Below are positions 1 to 7,483 of a DNA stretch of 64,000 nt, one piece after another. The position numbers and the translations under genes were made by a program. The notes under the pieces were generated by a model, which was not told the origin of the DNA, ran no database searches, and saw only the letters and a program-made list of their open reading frames with translations. Source of the DNA: Listeria immobilis (lineage in GTDB: Bacteria > Bacillota > Bacilli > Lactobacillales > Listeriaceae); assembly GCF_014322765.1 (NCBI RefSeq), contig NZ_JAASTZ010000006.1, positions 119,187 to 183,186 of the forward strand. Reading direction: 5' to 3'. Each line of letters starts with the position of its first letter. Positions within the stretch are counted from its first letter, which is position 1.

Positions 1-12
1 AGGATTAGAATT

Positions 13-360
13 ATGAATCGAACATTTATTGTAAAAACAGAGCATAAAAGTAATTATCCAGATCCACTTTTTGTTAATAAAAATGAACCTATTTGGGTTT
101 TTCAAGAGGACACAGAGTACCCAGGTTGGATATTTTGTAAAGTGAAATCGTCTGGTAAAGAAGGGTGGGTGCCCAAACAAATTATTCAAGTCGGAAATGA
201 TAAGAAAAGTGGAACGGTAACAGAAGATTATTCTGCACGTGAATTAAATGTAAAGCCAGGAGACAAATTAGAAAGCAATCGCGAGTTAAATGGTTGGGTT
301 TGGTGTGTGACAGAAGAAAATCAAGCTGGCTGGGTTCCGCTTGAAATTTTAGAGAGTTAA
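13..360 (+). CDS. Small protein with two SH3-like domains
   Basis: A 115-residue protein with no signal peptide or membrane segment. Two similar halves (about residues 1-58 and 62-115) each contain the aromatic and acidic pattern of a variant SH3 fold and end in a G-W-V-P strand (GWVPKQII and GWVPLEIL). Such domains bind short peptides or other ligands; no partner is evident. The ATG has only a weak AGGA-type ribosome site at the very edge of the window, so an upstream operon partner cannot be excluded. A perfect parS palindrome and then a rho-independent terminator follow directly, so the gene ends a transcription unit. The fold assignment is by pattern and the function is unknown. Confidence 0.75.
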   Translation: MNRTFIVKTEHKSNYPDPLFVNKNEPIWVFQEDTEYPGWIFCKVKSSGKEGWVPKQIIQVGNDKKSGTVTEDYSARELNVKPGDKLESNRELNGWVWCVTEENQAGWVPLEILES

Positions 361-362
361 AA

Positions 363-378
363 TGTTTCACGTGAAACA
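363..378. promoter_or_regulatory. parS site (ParB/Spo0J binding), perfect match
   Basis: TGTTTCACGTGAAACA matches the bacterial parS consensus exactly and lies inside a 20-bp perfect palindrome (361-380). It sits between a stop codon and a separate terminator and has no T-tract, so it is not itself a terminator. parS sites nucleate ParB spreading and SMC loading near oriC. The same 16-mer recurs at 39173. Confidence 0.88.
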
Positions 379-395
379 TTTTGCCTAAATATAGC

Positions 396-432
396 AAAAA
401 AGCGAAGGATTAGTTTTACTTTCGCTTTTTTT
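396..432 (+). terminator. Rho-independent terminator after the SH3 gene
   Basis: An 11-bp stem (396-406 with 421-431, GCGAA/TTCGC core with A/T flanks) runs into a T-tract. It separates the SH3 gene from the MFS gene. Confidence 0.75.
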
Positions 433-475
433 GTGGAATAATTAAGAGTAATGATAGAAGAATCTAGGTGGATTT

Positions 476-1684
476 ATGGAAAGTTGGAAGAAAAATCTAT
501 ATGTGGTTTGGATTGGCTGTTTTCTTACAGGAACTGGATTAAATTTAATTATGCCATTTTTGCCATTATATATTGAAGAATTAGGTGTACATAATCCCGA
601 TCAAGTAAGTTTATGGTCTGGAATTGCGCTCAGTTCCACATTTCTAGTGTCTGCTATTATGTCACCGATTTGGGGGAAACTTGCCGATCAGAAAGGGCGC
701 AGAATCATGCTTTTACGTGCTTCTCTTGGTATGGCGGTAGCGATGATTCTTATGGGATTAGTAAGTAATGTGTATCAATTTGTAGGGTTGCGATTATTAA
801 TGGGGATTTTTTCAGGTTATATTTCCACAGCTAATGCGCTTGTTGCAACACAGGTTCCGCGCCATCGCAGTGGTTGGGCGCTTGGAGCACTTTCGACAGC
901 AGCTGTATCAGGAGTATTGATTGGACCATTAATTGGTGGAGCTTTGTCAGATTCTTTTGGAGTTAGACCGGTATTTTATATTACAGGTGCACTATTGTTA
1001 GGGAGCTTCTTTTTAACACTTTTCTTTGTAAAAGAGAAATTTGTTCCAATAGAAAAAACGGAAATGCGCTCAGGTAAGGAAGTTTTCTTATCTCTCAAAA
1101 ATCCTGGGTTAATTATTTCATTATTTATTACAACTATGATGATTCAAATTGCGTCTAATTCAGTAAATCCCATTTTGACTTTATATGTACGTGATTTAGC
1201 CGAAAATGCTCAAAATATTGCTTTTATTAGTGGGGTAATTGCTTCTGTTCCTGGTGTTGCAGCGCTTATAGCAGCACCAAGACTAGGGAGGTGGGGTGAC
1301 CGAATTGGCTCGGAGCGAATATTACTTGGAGCGCTTATAGGTTCAATGGTACTGCAAATCCCGATGGCTTTCGCACAAAATCCATGGCAACTTGGAATAT
1401 TACGTTTTTTATTAGGACTTACAGACGGGGCATTGCTACCAGCAGTTCAATCATTACTTGCCAAAAATACTCCTCGGGAAGTTTCTGGAAGAATTTTTGG
1501 ATATAATCAATCCTTTCAATATATCGGTAATGTCATTGGACCGCTAGTTGGATCGAGTGTTGCTGCTCACTTTGGCTATGGAGACGTATTTTTAGTCGTT
1601 GCTGGTTTTATTTTCATCAATGTGCTAATCAGTTTTTATTTTAATCAAAAAATGCATAGAGAGAAGGGGAAACATGCGAACTGA
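476..1684 (+). CDS. MFS drug-exporter-like transporter
   Basis: A 402-residue polytopic inner-membrane protein with about 12 hydrophobic helices in two halves. The cytoplasmic loop after TM2 carries the MFS motif A ([10 protein letters not shown]), and a weaker copy, [12 protein letters not shown], lies between TM8 and TM9. A GxLxGPLIGG-type stretch resembles motif C of proton-coupled antiporters, which favours efflux over uptake. An AGGTGG ribosome site lies about 5 bases before the ATG. The gene overlaps the next one by 11 bases, so it starts a short operon with the HhH protein and the sirtuin. The substrate is unknown; multidrug export is inferred from family resemblance (PmrA/MdtG type). 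Confidence 0.85.
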   Translation: MESWKKNLYVVWIGCFLTGTGLNLIMPFLPLYIEELGVHNPDQVSLWSGIALSSTFLVSAIMSPIWGKLADQKGRRIMLLRASLGMAVAMILMGLVSNVYQFVGLRLLMGIFSGYISTANALVATQVPRHRSGWALGALSTAAVSGVLIGPLIGGALSDSFGVRPVFYITGALLLGSFFLTLFFVKEKFVPIEKTEMRSGKEVFLSLKNPGLIISLFITTMMIQIASNSVNPILTLYVRDLAENAQNIAFISGVIASVPGVAALIAAPRLGRWGDRIGSERILLGALIGSMVLQIPMAFAQNPWQLGILRFLLGLTDGALLPAVQSLLAKNTPREVSGRIFGYNQSFQYIGNVIGPLVGSSVAAHFGYGDVFLVVAGFIFINVLISFYFNQKMHREKGKHAN

Positions 1685-1955
1685 CTTAATAAAACTACCG
1701 GGAATTGGAAAGAAAATGGTTGAGATGTTAAATGAAATTGGAATTAATGAAATAGCAGATTTAAAGGAAAAAAATCCACTTGATTTATATATGGCGACTT
1801 GCGAAAAACGTGGCGAAAGAATGGATCCATGTGTTTTATACACGTATCGCTGTGCCGTCTATGTCGCAGAAACCGATTTGTCCGAGCAACAACCAGATTT
1901 ACGGAAATGGTGGAACTGGAAAGATAAAACACATGCTAATGAAAAGGAGAAATAA
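1674..1955 (+). CDS. Helix-hairpin-helix protein, Cdd1 family
   Basis: A 93-residue soluble protein. Residues 5-30 form a classic HhH DNA-binding motif ([12 protein letters not shown]), followed by a second helical unit and a conserved D-P-C-x-L-x-Y-x-x-R-x-A-V-Y segment typical of the small Cdd1 ('pathogenicity locus') family. The ATG lies inside the end of the MFS gene behind GAGAAGGGG, implying translational coupling, and the sirtuin gene begins 3 bases after the stop. Binding to nucleic acid is inferred from the fold. The family name is historical and does not show a virulence role. Confidence 0.8.
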   Translation: MRTDLIKLPGIGKKMVEMLNEIGINEIADLKEKNPLDLYMATCEKRGERMDPCVLYTYRCAVYVAETDLSEQQPDLRKWWNWKDKTHANEKEK

Positions 1956-1957
1956 TA

Positions 1958-2647
1958 GTGAGCAATTTAGCGGAAGCAATTAAACAAGCTAGTCACATCG
2001 TTTTTTTGACAGGTGCGGGGGTTTCTGTGCCCTCCGGAATACCCGATTATCGCTCGAAAAACGGATTATATACTGGCATGGATAGTCCTGAATATATGCT
2101 TAGTCATACTTGTCTTGTACAAGAACCAGATAAATTTTATCAATTTGTGAAAGAAAATATGTATTATCCAGATGCCGTTCCAAATACGATTCATAGAAAA
2201 ATAGCAGAAATTGCTCAACAGAAAGAGGTCACAGTCATCACTCAAAATATTGACGGGCTACATGAAAAAGCTGGGGCGAATAAGGTTATTAATTTTCATG
2301 GTAGTTTGTATCATTGTCATTGCCAAAAGTGTCAAAAAAGCATTCCAGCAGACACGTATTTACAGTCAAATATCCATGAGAAATGTCTTGGGATTATTAG
2401 ACCGGATGTAGTGCTATACGAGGAAGCTATCCCGGAAACAGCGATAAATCAATCATTAGCAGCAGTCAATCAGGCTGACTTAATTATCATTGTGGGGACT
2501 TCTTTTAGAGTGAGTCCATTTTGCAATTTAACGGACTATCGAAATAAAAAGGCGCAAATTTTTGCTGTCAATAAAGAACAAATATTCTTACCATATCCTT
2601 TTGAAATGATAGAAAGTGATGCAATGAAAGTTTTTGCTGAGATTTGA
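1958..2647 (+). CDS. Sir2-family NAD-dependent protein deacylase
   Basis: A 229-residue sirtuin. The NAD-binding signature GAGVSVPSGIPDYRS spans residues 19-33, TQNID is at 95-99, the catalytic His is at 114 in NFHGS, and a GTSFRVSP motif lies near the C-terminus. The enzyme would remove acyl groups from protein lysines, giving nicotinamide and O-acyl-ADP-ribose. The zinc-binding module is unusual: the first pair is Cys122-x2-Cys125, but the second is His140-x2-Cys143, where most bacterial sirtuins have Cys-x2-Cys. The GTG start follows an AAGGAG site. The gene is last in the MFS-HhH-sirtuin run. Short bacterial sirtuins are often called CobB or SrtN; I do not assign either symbol. Confidence 0.9.
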   Translation: MSNLAEAIKQASHIVFLTGAGVSVPSGIPDYRSKNGLYTGMDSPEYMLSHTCLVQEPDKFYQFVKENMYYPDAVPNTIHRKIAEIAQQKEVTVITQNIDGLHEKAGANKVINFHGSLYHCHCQKCQKSIPADTYLQSNIHEKCLGIIRPDVVLYEEAIPETAINQSLAAVNQADLIIIVGTSFRVSPFCNLTDYRNKKAQIFAVNKEQIFLPYPFEMIESDAMKVFAEI

Positions 2648-2764
2648 AACCTTGCAGTAATGAGGGGAGCATGATAGAATTTTCTTAACCGGAAAAATGT
2701 CCGGAATATTTAGAGAAAATGAGCATTCGTTTTCTCGATGAAAATAAGGAGTGGAGAGTTCCAT

Positions 2765-4099
2765 ATGAACCCTGACCCCGAGAGTCAGCAGATTATCTTG
2801 CAGTTAATTCTTATTGTTGTGTTGACACTGCTCAACGCATTCTTTGCCTCAGCAGAGATGGCCCTTGTATCACTGAACAAAAATCGAGTAAAAAGCCAAG
2901 CCGCAACTGGTGATAAAAAAGCGATTTTACTTGCTAAACTTGTAGATGATCCAAGTAAATTTCTTGCTACTATCCAAGTTGGTATTACGCTTGCTGGATT
3001 CTTCTCCAGTGCGTCAGCTGCTACTAGCATTGCGACTAGATTGGAACCTGTTTTTGGAGGAAGTAGTTTTGCGAAAGAGTTATCGATTATTGTCGTAACA
3101 ATTGTGTTATCTTATATCACGCTTGTTTTCGGTGAACTTTATCCCAAACGTTTAGCGCTTCAAAAATCAGAGGAAATTGCTCGAGTTTCTGTACGACCAA
3201 TTATGGCGGTAGGTGTATTACTTCGTCCGTTTGTCAAATTTTTATCTTTTTCTACAGATGTTTTAGTGAAAATTACGAGAATGGAAAAGAATGCAGATGA
3301 TGATAAGATGACGCGTGAAGAAATGCAGTTACTCATTGAAACTGGTCGACGTGATGGCGTAATTGAGGTAGAAGAATTACAAATGCTTCGTGGTGTTTTT
3401 GAAATGGATAATAAATATGCCCGTGAAGTGATGGTGCCGCGAACAGATGCATTTATGATAGACGCTGAAACAGAATCAGAAGCGCTTTGTGATGCATTAT
3501 TAAATGAGAATTTTTCAAGAGTTCCCGTCTTTACAGGCGATCAGGACTCGGTGCTAGGTATTCTGCATATGAAAGATTTCTTTGCAGAAGCTAGGAAATC
3601 AGGTTTTGAAAATATTGATGTGAAGTCGCTTGTTAAAGAAGCATATTTTGCGCAAGAGACGATGTTTATTGATGATTTACTCAAAAACATGCAAAGAACA
3701 CGAAATCAGATGGCAATTTTAATGGATGAATACGGTGGAGTTGCCGGAATTGTTACTGTAGAAGATTTATTAGAAGAGATTGTTGGCGATATTGACGATG
3801 AGAATGATGTGTTTTCAGATGAAGTGAAGAAAATTGATGATTCGACATTTATCGTGGAAGGCCGCATGACGCTTGATGATTTTAATAAAATGTTTCACGT
3901 GGAACTTCCTTCACGTGGGATAGATACTGTGGCTGGTTTTGTACTTACATTAACTGGGACAATTCCAGAAGAAGATGATAAAGTAGTTGTCGAATACGAT
4001 AGCCTTCGATTTACAGTAGAAGAAATGAATGATGCTAGACTTGTCTCTGTTCGTGTGGAAAAAGATTTTCGCACAAGCGAGTTAGAACAGCTAGCTTAA
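2765..4099 (+). CDS. CNNM/CorC-type membrane protein with CBS pair (hemolysin C family)
   Basis: A 444-residue protein in the usual three-part order: an N-terminal DUF21/CNNM membrane domain with three to four helices (about residues 8-190), a pair of CBS domains (about 210-325, with MVPRTDAFM and the EYGGVAGIVTVEDLLEEIVG signature), and a C-terminal CorC_HlyC domain (about 345-430). Relatives handle Mg2+ efflux or homeostasis, and the CBS pair binds adenine nucleotides. An earlier in-frame ATG at 2738 has no ribosome site; the ATG at 2765 has AAGGAG upstream and begins at the membrane domain. It appears to be a single-gene unit closed by the terminator at 4112. 'Hemolysin' is a legacy label. 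A weak parS-like site lies within the gene. Confidence 0.85.
   Translation: MNPDPESQQIILQLILIVVLTLLNAFFASAEMALVSLNKNRVKSQAATGDKKAILLAKLVDDPSKFLATIQVGITLAGFFSSASAATSIATRLEPVFGGSSFAKELSIIVVTIVLSYITLVFGELYPKRLALQKSEEIARVSVRPIMAVGVLLRPFVKFLSFSTDVLVKITRMEKNADDDKMTREEMQLLIETGRRDGVIEVEELQMLRGVFEMDNKYAREVMVPRTDAFMIDAETESEALCDALLNENFSRVPVFTGDQDSVLGILHMKDFFAEARKSGFENIDVKSLVKEAYFAQETMFIDDLLKNMQRTRNQMAILMDEYGGVAGIVTVEDLLEEIVGDIDDENDVFSDEVKKIDDSTFIVEGRMTLDDFNKMFHVELPSRGIDTVAGFVLTLTGTIPEEDDKVVVEYDSLRFTVEEMNDARLVSVRVEKDFRTSELEQLA
3891..3906. promoter_or_regulatory. Degenerate parS-like site inside a coding region
   Basis: TGTTTCACGTGGAACT matches parS at 14 of 16 positions, with a perfect left half. It lies in codons for F-H-V-E-L of the CorC domain. 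ParB tolerates some degenerate sites, so this is plausible but unproven. Confidence 0.4.
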
Positions 4100-4111
4100 A
4101 GATAAAATGAA

Positions 4112-4146
4112 GAGTGCGGTATGAGAAATCTAGCCGCACTTTTTTC
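4112..4146 (+). terminator. Rho-independent terminator
   Basis: A 7-bp stem AGTGCGG/CCGCACT (4113-4119 with 4134-4140) with a 14-base loop runs into TTTTTTC. It ends the CNNM/CorC gene. Confidence 0.75.
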
Positions 4147-4166
4147 TTAGGAATGAGGTTTTTAGG

Positions 4167-5123
4167 ATGCCGAATATTAAAGAAATTGCCAAATTGGCAG
4201 GAGTTTCCGTGACGACAGTTTCGCGTGTGCTTAATAATCATCCATATGTGGCGGAGGAGAAGCGAGAACGTGTTCAAGCAATTATTGATGAACTTGATTA
4301 TTCTCCTAACCGTATTGCTACAGACTTGGCGCTTGGGAAAACTAATACAATTGGTATCATTTTGCCTTATAATGACCACCCTTGGTTTGACAAAATTGTT
4401 AATGGAGTTCTTGAGGCGGCCTTTAAAAATAGGTATTCTGTAACACTTTTTCCAACAGGGTATGATACGAAAGAGGAAGAAAAATATTTGATGCGTCTGA
4501 AAACTAAACAAGTCGATGGGCTAATTATTACTTCGCGTGCCAATAATTGGGATGTGATTTTGCCGTACCTCGCATATGGACCAATTATTGCTTGTGAGTA
4601 TGTCGATTCTCCCGAAATATCTTGTTCTTTCATTGATAGAATTGATGCTTATCGTGATGGTTTTCTTTTTTTACAAGCAGAGGGTTATAAAAAAGTTGCC
4701 TTCACAGCTGGACGAGAATCCAATGAAAGTACAAGTACATATGGAAAAATTAAAGCTTATGAACAAGTATTTGGTCCTACAGAGGAAAATCGCTTTTTAA
4801 GTGAATGCTATACTTTTGAAGATGGACTAAAAGCGGGGAAGCACTTTTTTGGTGAAGGGAAAGATTGGCCGGATGCTTTTTATGCAAATGGTGATGAAGT
4901 TGCGGCTGGGATTATGTTTCATGCGAAAGAGCTTGGGCTTCGGATACCAGAAGATGTGGCGATTCTGGGGCAAGAAAACTTGGCAATTGGAAAAGCGATG
5001 GAAATTACAACGCTTGATCACCACTTGAAAAAATTAGGCGAAAATGCTTTTGCTATTTTTGAACAGGGAAAACGGCAAAATATTCAAATTAAGCATGAAT
5101 TAATCAGAAGAAAAACGGTTTAG
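4167..5123 (+). CDS. LacI-family transcriptional regulator
   Basis: A 318-residue regulator. The N-terminal helix-turn-helix (residues 3-24, IKEIAKLAGVSVTTVSRVLN) is followed by the hinge helix (YSPNRIATDLALG) and a periplasmic-binding-protein-like effector domain from about residue 60 (NTIGIILPYND). The ATG follows GAATGAGG. Just downstream is a perfect inverted repeat, TGAAACCCATTTCA, abutting a TTGACA box and upstream of the next gene, so local control of that promoter is likely. In related genomes I would expect a sugar-utilisation operon beside such a regulator; none follows here, so it may have lost its target. The effector is unknown. Confidence 0.85.
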   Translation: MPNIKEIAKLAGVSVTTVSRVLNNHPYVAEEKRERVQAIIDELDYSPNRIATDLALGKTNTIGIILPYNDHPWFDKIVNGVLEAAFKNRYSVTLFPTGYDTKEEEKYLMRLKTKQVDGLIITSRANNWDVILPYLAYGPIIACEYVDSPEISCSFIDRIDAYRDGFLFLQAEGYKKVAFTAGRESNESTSTYGKIKAYEQVFGPTEENRFLSECYTFEDGLKAGKHFFGEGKDWPDAFYANGDEVAAGIMFHAKELGLRIPEDVAILGQENLAIGKAMEITTLDHHLKKLGENAFAIFEQGKRQNIQIKHELIRRKTV

Positions 5124-5144
5124 AAAATTTTTCTGATAAATTGC

Positions 5145-5178
5145 TTGACATGAAACCCATTTCATCATTTAAAACTAA
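5145..5178 (+). promoter_or_regulatory. Promoter with LacI-type operator
   Basis: TTGACA at 5145-5150 is followed 17 bases later by TTTAAA, a usable -35/-10 pair. ATGAAACCCATTTCAT (5150-5165) is an inverted repeat filling the spacer. It resembles LacI-family operators but lacks the central CG of CcpA cre sites. Repression by the adjacent LacI regulator is inferred. Confidence 0.5.
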
Positions 5179-5207
5179 TATATAAGGTGATGAAGGAGGC
5201 GGATGGT

Positions 5208-5573
5208 ATGAAACTAGAAGGTGTATGCAAGATTTATTCATCTTTAGGACTAGAATATCAATTCGGAGAGTTTTACATCGATAGAGATTATCTTGTTTTT
5301 GACCAGAATTTCAGCTTAGGTATGAAAAAACGACAAACTTTCCCAGTTGCAAAATTGCGTAATATTGCGTTGACTACTGATAGAAACGAAATTTGCTTAA
5401 CCTTTAGTTGCGATAATATTGAATTTGAATTAAATGAAAGTACGCAAGGAAGTTTGCGCGAATTTCGACATTTACTTGAGAATAAAGGCCTCGATGGTGC
5501 TGATTTTAAGAATGAAAAAAGTATCGAAAAAACAAGGTATACAACTCATCACTATCACAATTTTGCTCAATGA
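5208..5573 (+). CDS. Conserved hypothetical soluble protein
   Basis: A 121-residue protein with no signal peptide or membrane helix. It is rich in beta-strand patterns (YQFGEFYIDRDYLVFDQ, ICLTFSCDNIEFEL) and ends in a His-rich tail (THHYHNF). Upstream GTG (5187) and ATG (5190) codons exist, but AAGGAGG at 5193-5199 is ideally placed for the ATG at 5208. The HAD phosphatase starts 16 bases after the stop, so the two are probably co-transcribed from the operator-bearing promoter at 5145. I do not recognise the family. The fold looks like a small PH- or lipocalin-like barrel, but that is only an impression. Confidence 0.65.
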   Translation: MKLEGVCKIYSSLGLEYQFGEFYIDRDYLVFDQNFSLGMKKRQTFPVAKLRNIALTTDRNEICLTFSCDNIEFELNESTQGSLREFRHLLENKGLDGADFKNEKSIEKTRYTTHHYHNFAQ

Positions 5574-5589
5574 TGAAGGGGGAGTTTTC

Positions 5590-6201
5590 GTGTATAAAAC
5601 AATTATTTTTGATGTAGATGGAACGATTTTGGATACAGAAAGAGCAGTCTTGTATTCACTTCAGGCCGTTTTAGCAGAAGAAGGATTGACTTACGATTTA
5701 GCTGAGTTACGGTTTGTGCTAGGAATTACTGGTGCGACGGCGCTTGAACAACTAAATATATTAGATGAGGAGCGGATACTCGCTAAGTGGATTGAACGAG
5801 AAGCGTCTTTTATTGATGAAGTAGAAGTTTTTGATGGAATTCATAAAGTGCTTCATGCGATTCCAGAAAGTGGTGTCGTCACATCTAAAAACTCACTAGA
5901 AATGGACAAAGGTTTTTATCCATTTGGAATCCATGATCATTTTGAAGCGATTGTTTGTGCCAGTGATACTGAAAACCATAAACCACACCCAGATCCATTG
6001 CTTAAAAGCCTAGAACTTCTTGAGCGTGAACCCCATGAAGTCATTTATATTGGCGACTCTTCTTATGATATGAAATGTGCCCATGCGGCCGGTGTTCATT
6101 TTGGCTTAGCGCTCTGGGGTGCGAAATCTACTGAGGGATTTGAAGCAGCAGAGTATGTCTTTGAGAAACCAGAAGATATTTTAGCTTATGTAGTAAAATA
6201 A
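5590..6201 (+). CDS. HAD-superfamily phosphatase (phosphoglycolate phosphatase-like)
   Basis: A 203-residue HAD hydrolase. Motif I is FDVDGT with the nucleophile Asp8 and acid/base Asp10, motif II is the VVTSKN segment, the motif III lysine lies in HKPHPDP, and motif IV is IGDSSYDM. The helical cap between motifs I and II is the type seen in phosphoglycolate phosphatase and beta-phosphoglucomutase relatives. The open frame extends upstream, but the GTG at 5590 is preceded by AAGGGGG and begins at the HAD core. It is second in a two-gene unit with the hypothetical protein. The substrate is not predictable from sequence. Confidence 0.85.
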   Translation: MYKTIIFDVDGTILDTERAVLYSLQAVLAEEGLTYDLAELRFVLGITGATALEQLNILDEERILAKWIEREASFIDEVEVFDGIHKVLHAIPESGVVTSKNSLEMDKGFYPFGIHDHFEAIVCASDTENHKPHPDPLLKSLELLEREPHEVIYIGDSSYDMKCAHAAGVHFGLALWGAKSTEGFEAAEYVFEKPEDILAYVVK

Positions 6202-6205
6202 CAAG

Positions 6206-6250
6206 GAAAACCCACAAACCTTCATTAAAAAGTTTGCGGGTTTATTTTTT
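6206..6250. terminator. Bidirectional terminator between convergent genes
   Basis: An imperfect stem built on AAACCC-CAAAC and GTTTG-GGGTTT with A and T tracts on both sides. It lies between the HAD phosphatase (+) and the MerR gene (-). Confidence 0.7.
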
Positions 6251-6253
6251 GCC

Positions 6254-6634
6254 TTAAAATTCTTTTAATTTCTTTTGAGCTGGGATAAGATGCGTATCAT
6301 AGTTTTCGATTTTAAAGTCGAGCCGTTCTAGTGCTTCTTGCATCATATCAATCCGATCTTGAAGTTCTGCGCGTTGTTCTTTTAATAATTCCATCCGAGG
6401 TTCTAGCGTTTTTTCTCCTTCGCGAAAAAGAACTAAATAATCAATTAGCGCTTCAATGGATATTCCAGCACGCCGCATTTGACGACTGAAATTAATCCAG
6501 CGCAAATCTTCCTCATCAAATTTGCGCACACCGTTTTCGTTGCGACTAATATTGGGGATTAAGCCAATCCGTTCATAATAGCGAATGGTGTCTGCAGAAA
6601 CACCAGTTGTTTCGCTGGCTTCTTTAATATTCAT
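6254..6634 (-). CDS. MerR-family regulator (AdhR-like)
   Basis: A 126-residue MerR regulator with an N-terminal winged HTH (MNIKEASETTGVSADTIRYY, then ERIGLIP), an R-x-F/Y-D-E-x-D-L wing, and a C-terminal dimerisation coiled coil (about residues 80-115). There is no conserved metal-binding Cys cluster, so metal sensing is unlikely; related short regulators answer to aldehydes or electrophiles. An in-frame ATG 27 bases upstream is rejected because AGGAGTG precedes the ATG at 6634. It lies 23 bases downstream of the SDR gene and shares its promoter, which carries a MerR-type operator in a 19-bp spacer, so autoregulation is likely. Confidence 0.82.
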   Translation of the reverse strand: MNIKEASETTGVSADTIRYYERIGLIPNISRNENGVRKFDEEDLRWINFSRQMRRAGISIEALIDYLVLFREGEKTLEPRMELLKEQRAELQDRIDMMQEALERLDFKIENYDTHLIPAQKKLKEF

Positions 6635-6657
6635 TATGTTCACTCCTATACTTGAAA

Positions 6658-7404
6658 TCATGGTTGCTGAATAGTTGGGCGCAAGAGTATTTCATTCATG
6701 GTAGTGTCTTCAGGTGTGTTGACGGCAAATAGAATTGTTTCAGCGATTCTATCCGGGCTAATTGCGACCGCTTCGTAAAGTTGATCGATGCCACCTTTTA
6801 AATCTTCATCTGTGATAGTGTTCGGCAATTCGGTTGCGACAGCTCCAGGAGAAATAATGGTTACGCGAATGTTACTCTTAGCTGCTGCTTCCTCTTGGCG
6901 AAGTGCTTCACTAATTGCACGAACGGCATATTTCGTTCCACTATAAACGCCACCGCCAGAATGTGTTTGGTGACCAGCGACAGATGATAAGTTGATAAAG
7001 TGGCCCGTTTTCCTTTGGCGCATGTCTGGAAGTGCTGCGGCTATTCCATAAAGAACGCCTTTAATATTAACATCAACCATTTGATCCCATTCGTTTACCT
7101 TCAATTTATCAAAAGTAGAATGCGGCATTAAACCAGCATTGTTGATCCAAACATCGATTTGTTTAAATTCGGTTAATGCAAGTTGTGCCAATGCTTCAAC
7201 GTCAGTGTGTTTGGTTACATCTGTTATTTGGAAAACAGCCTCGCCACCACTTGCCTTAATTTCACTCGTAATTCGTTCTAAATTTTCTTTTCTACGAGCA
7301 CCTAAAACGACTTTATTACCTTGTTCAGCTAAAAGTTTAGCGGTAGTTTCACCGATTCCACTGGATGCGCCAGTGATGACGATTACTTTTTCATTTTTCA
7401 CCAT
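6658..7404 (-). CDS. Short-chain dehydrogenase/reductase (SDR)
   Basis: A 248-residue classical SDR. The dinucleotide-binding motif TGASSGIG is at residues 11-18, NNAG follows strand 4, and the catalytic triad is visible as Ser in NLSSVAG and Tyr-x3-Lys in YSGTK. The arginine-rich segment after strand 2 (GARRKEN) suggests NADP(H) preference. Two ATGs lie 6 bases apart; the second (7404) is better spaced from AAAGGAG. First gene of a two-gene operon with the downstream MerR gene. Its job is probably reduction of a reactive carbonyl, inferred from the regulator type; the substrate is unknown. Confidence 0.88.
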   Translation of the reverse strand: MVKNEKVIVITGASSGIGETTAKLLAEQGNKVVLGARRKENLERITSEIKASGGEAVFQITDVTKHTDVEALAQLALTEFKQIDVWINNAGLMPHSTFDKLKVNEWDQMVDVNIKGVLYGIAAALPDMRQRKTGHFINLSSVAGHQTHSGGGVYSGTKYAVRAISEALRQEEAAAKSNIRVTIISPGAVATELPNTITDEDLKGGIDQLYEAVAISPDRIAETILFAVNTPEDTTMNEILLRPTIQQP

Positions 7405-7435
7405 TTCCATTTCTCCTTTACTCGTTGATAAATCA

Positions 7436-7466
7436 AGTCTAGTCCTTGAAGTGCACTTTAAGTCAA
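7436..7466 (-). promoter_or_regulatory. MerR-type promoter with 19-bp spacer and operator
   Basis: On the minus strand TTGACT (7466-7461) and TAGACT (7441-7436) are separated by exactly 19 bp, the stretched spacer typical of MerR-activated promoters. The spacer contains the 18-bp palindrome CTTGAAGTGCACTTTAAG (7445-7462, one mismatched pair). It drives the SDR-MerR operon. Confidence 0.75.
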
Positions 7467-7483
7467 GTAGAAAGAAAAAATCG

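Noticed and set aside
361..380. Terminator at the 20-bp palindrome
   Set aside because: No loop or T-tract; matches parS exactly, and a true terminator follows at 396.
2738..2764. Upstream ATG for the CNNM/CorC protein
   Set aside because: No ribosome site; AAGGAG lies between it and the ATG at 2765.
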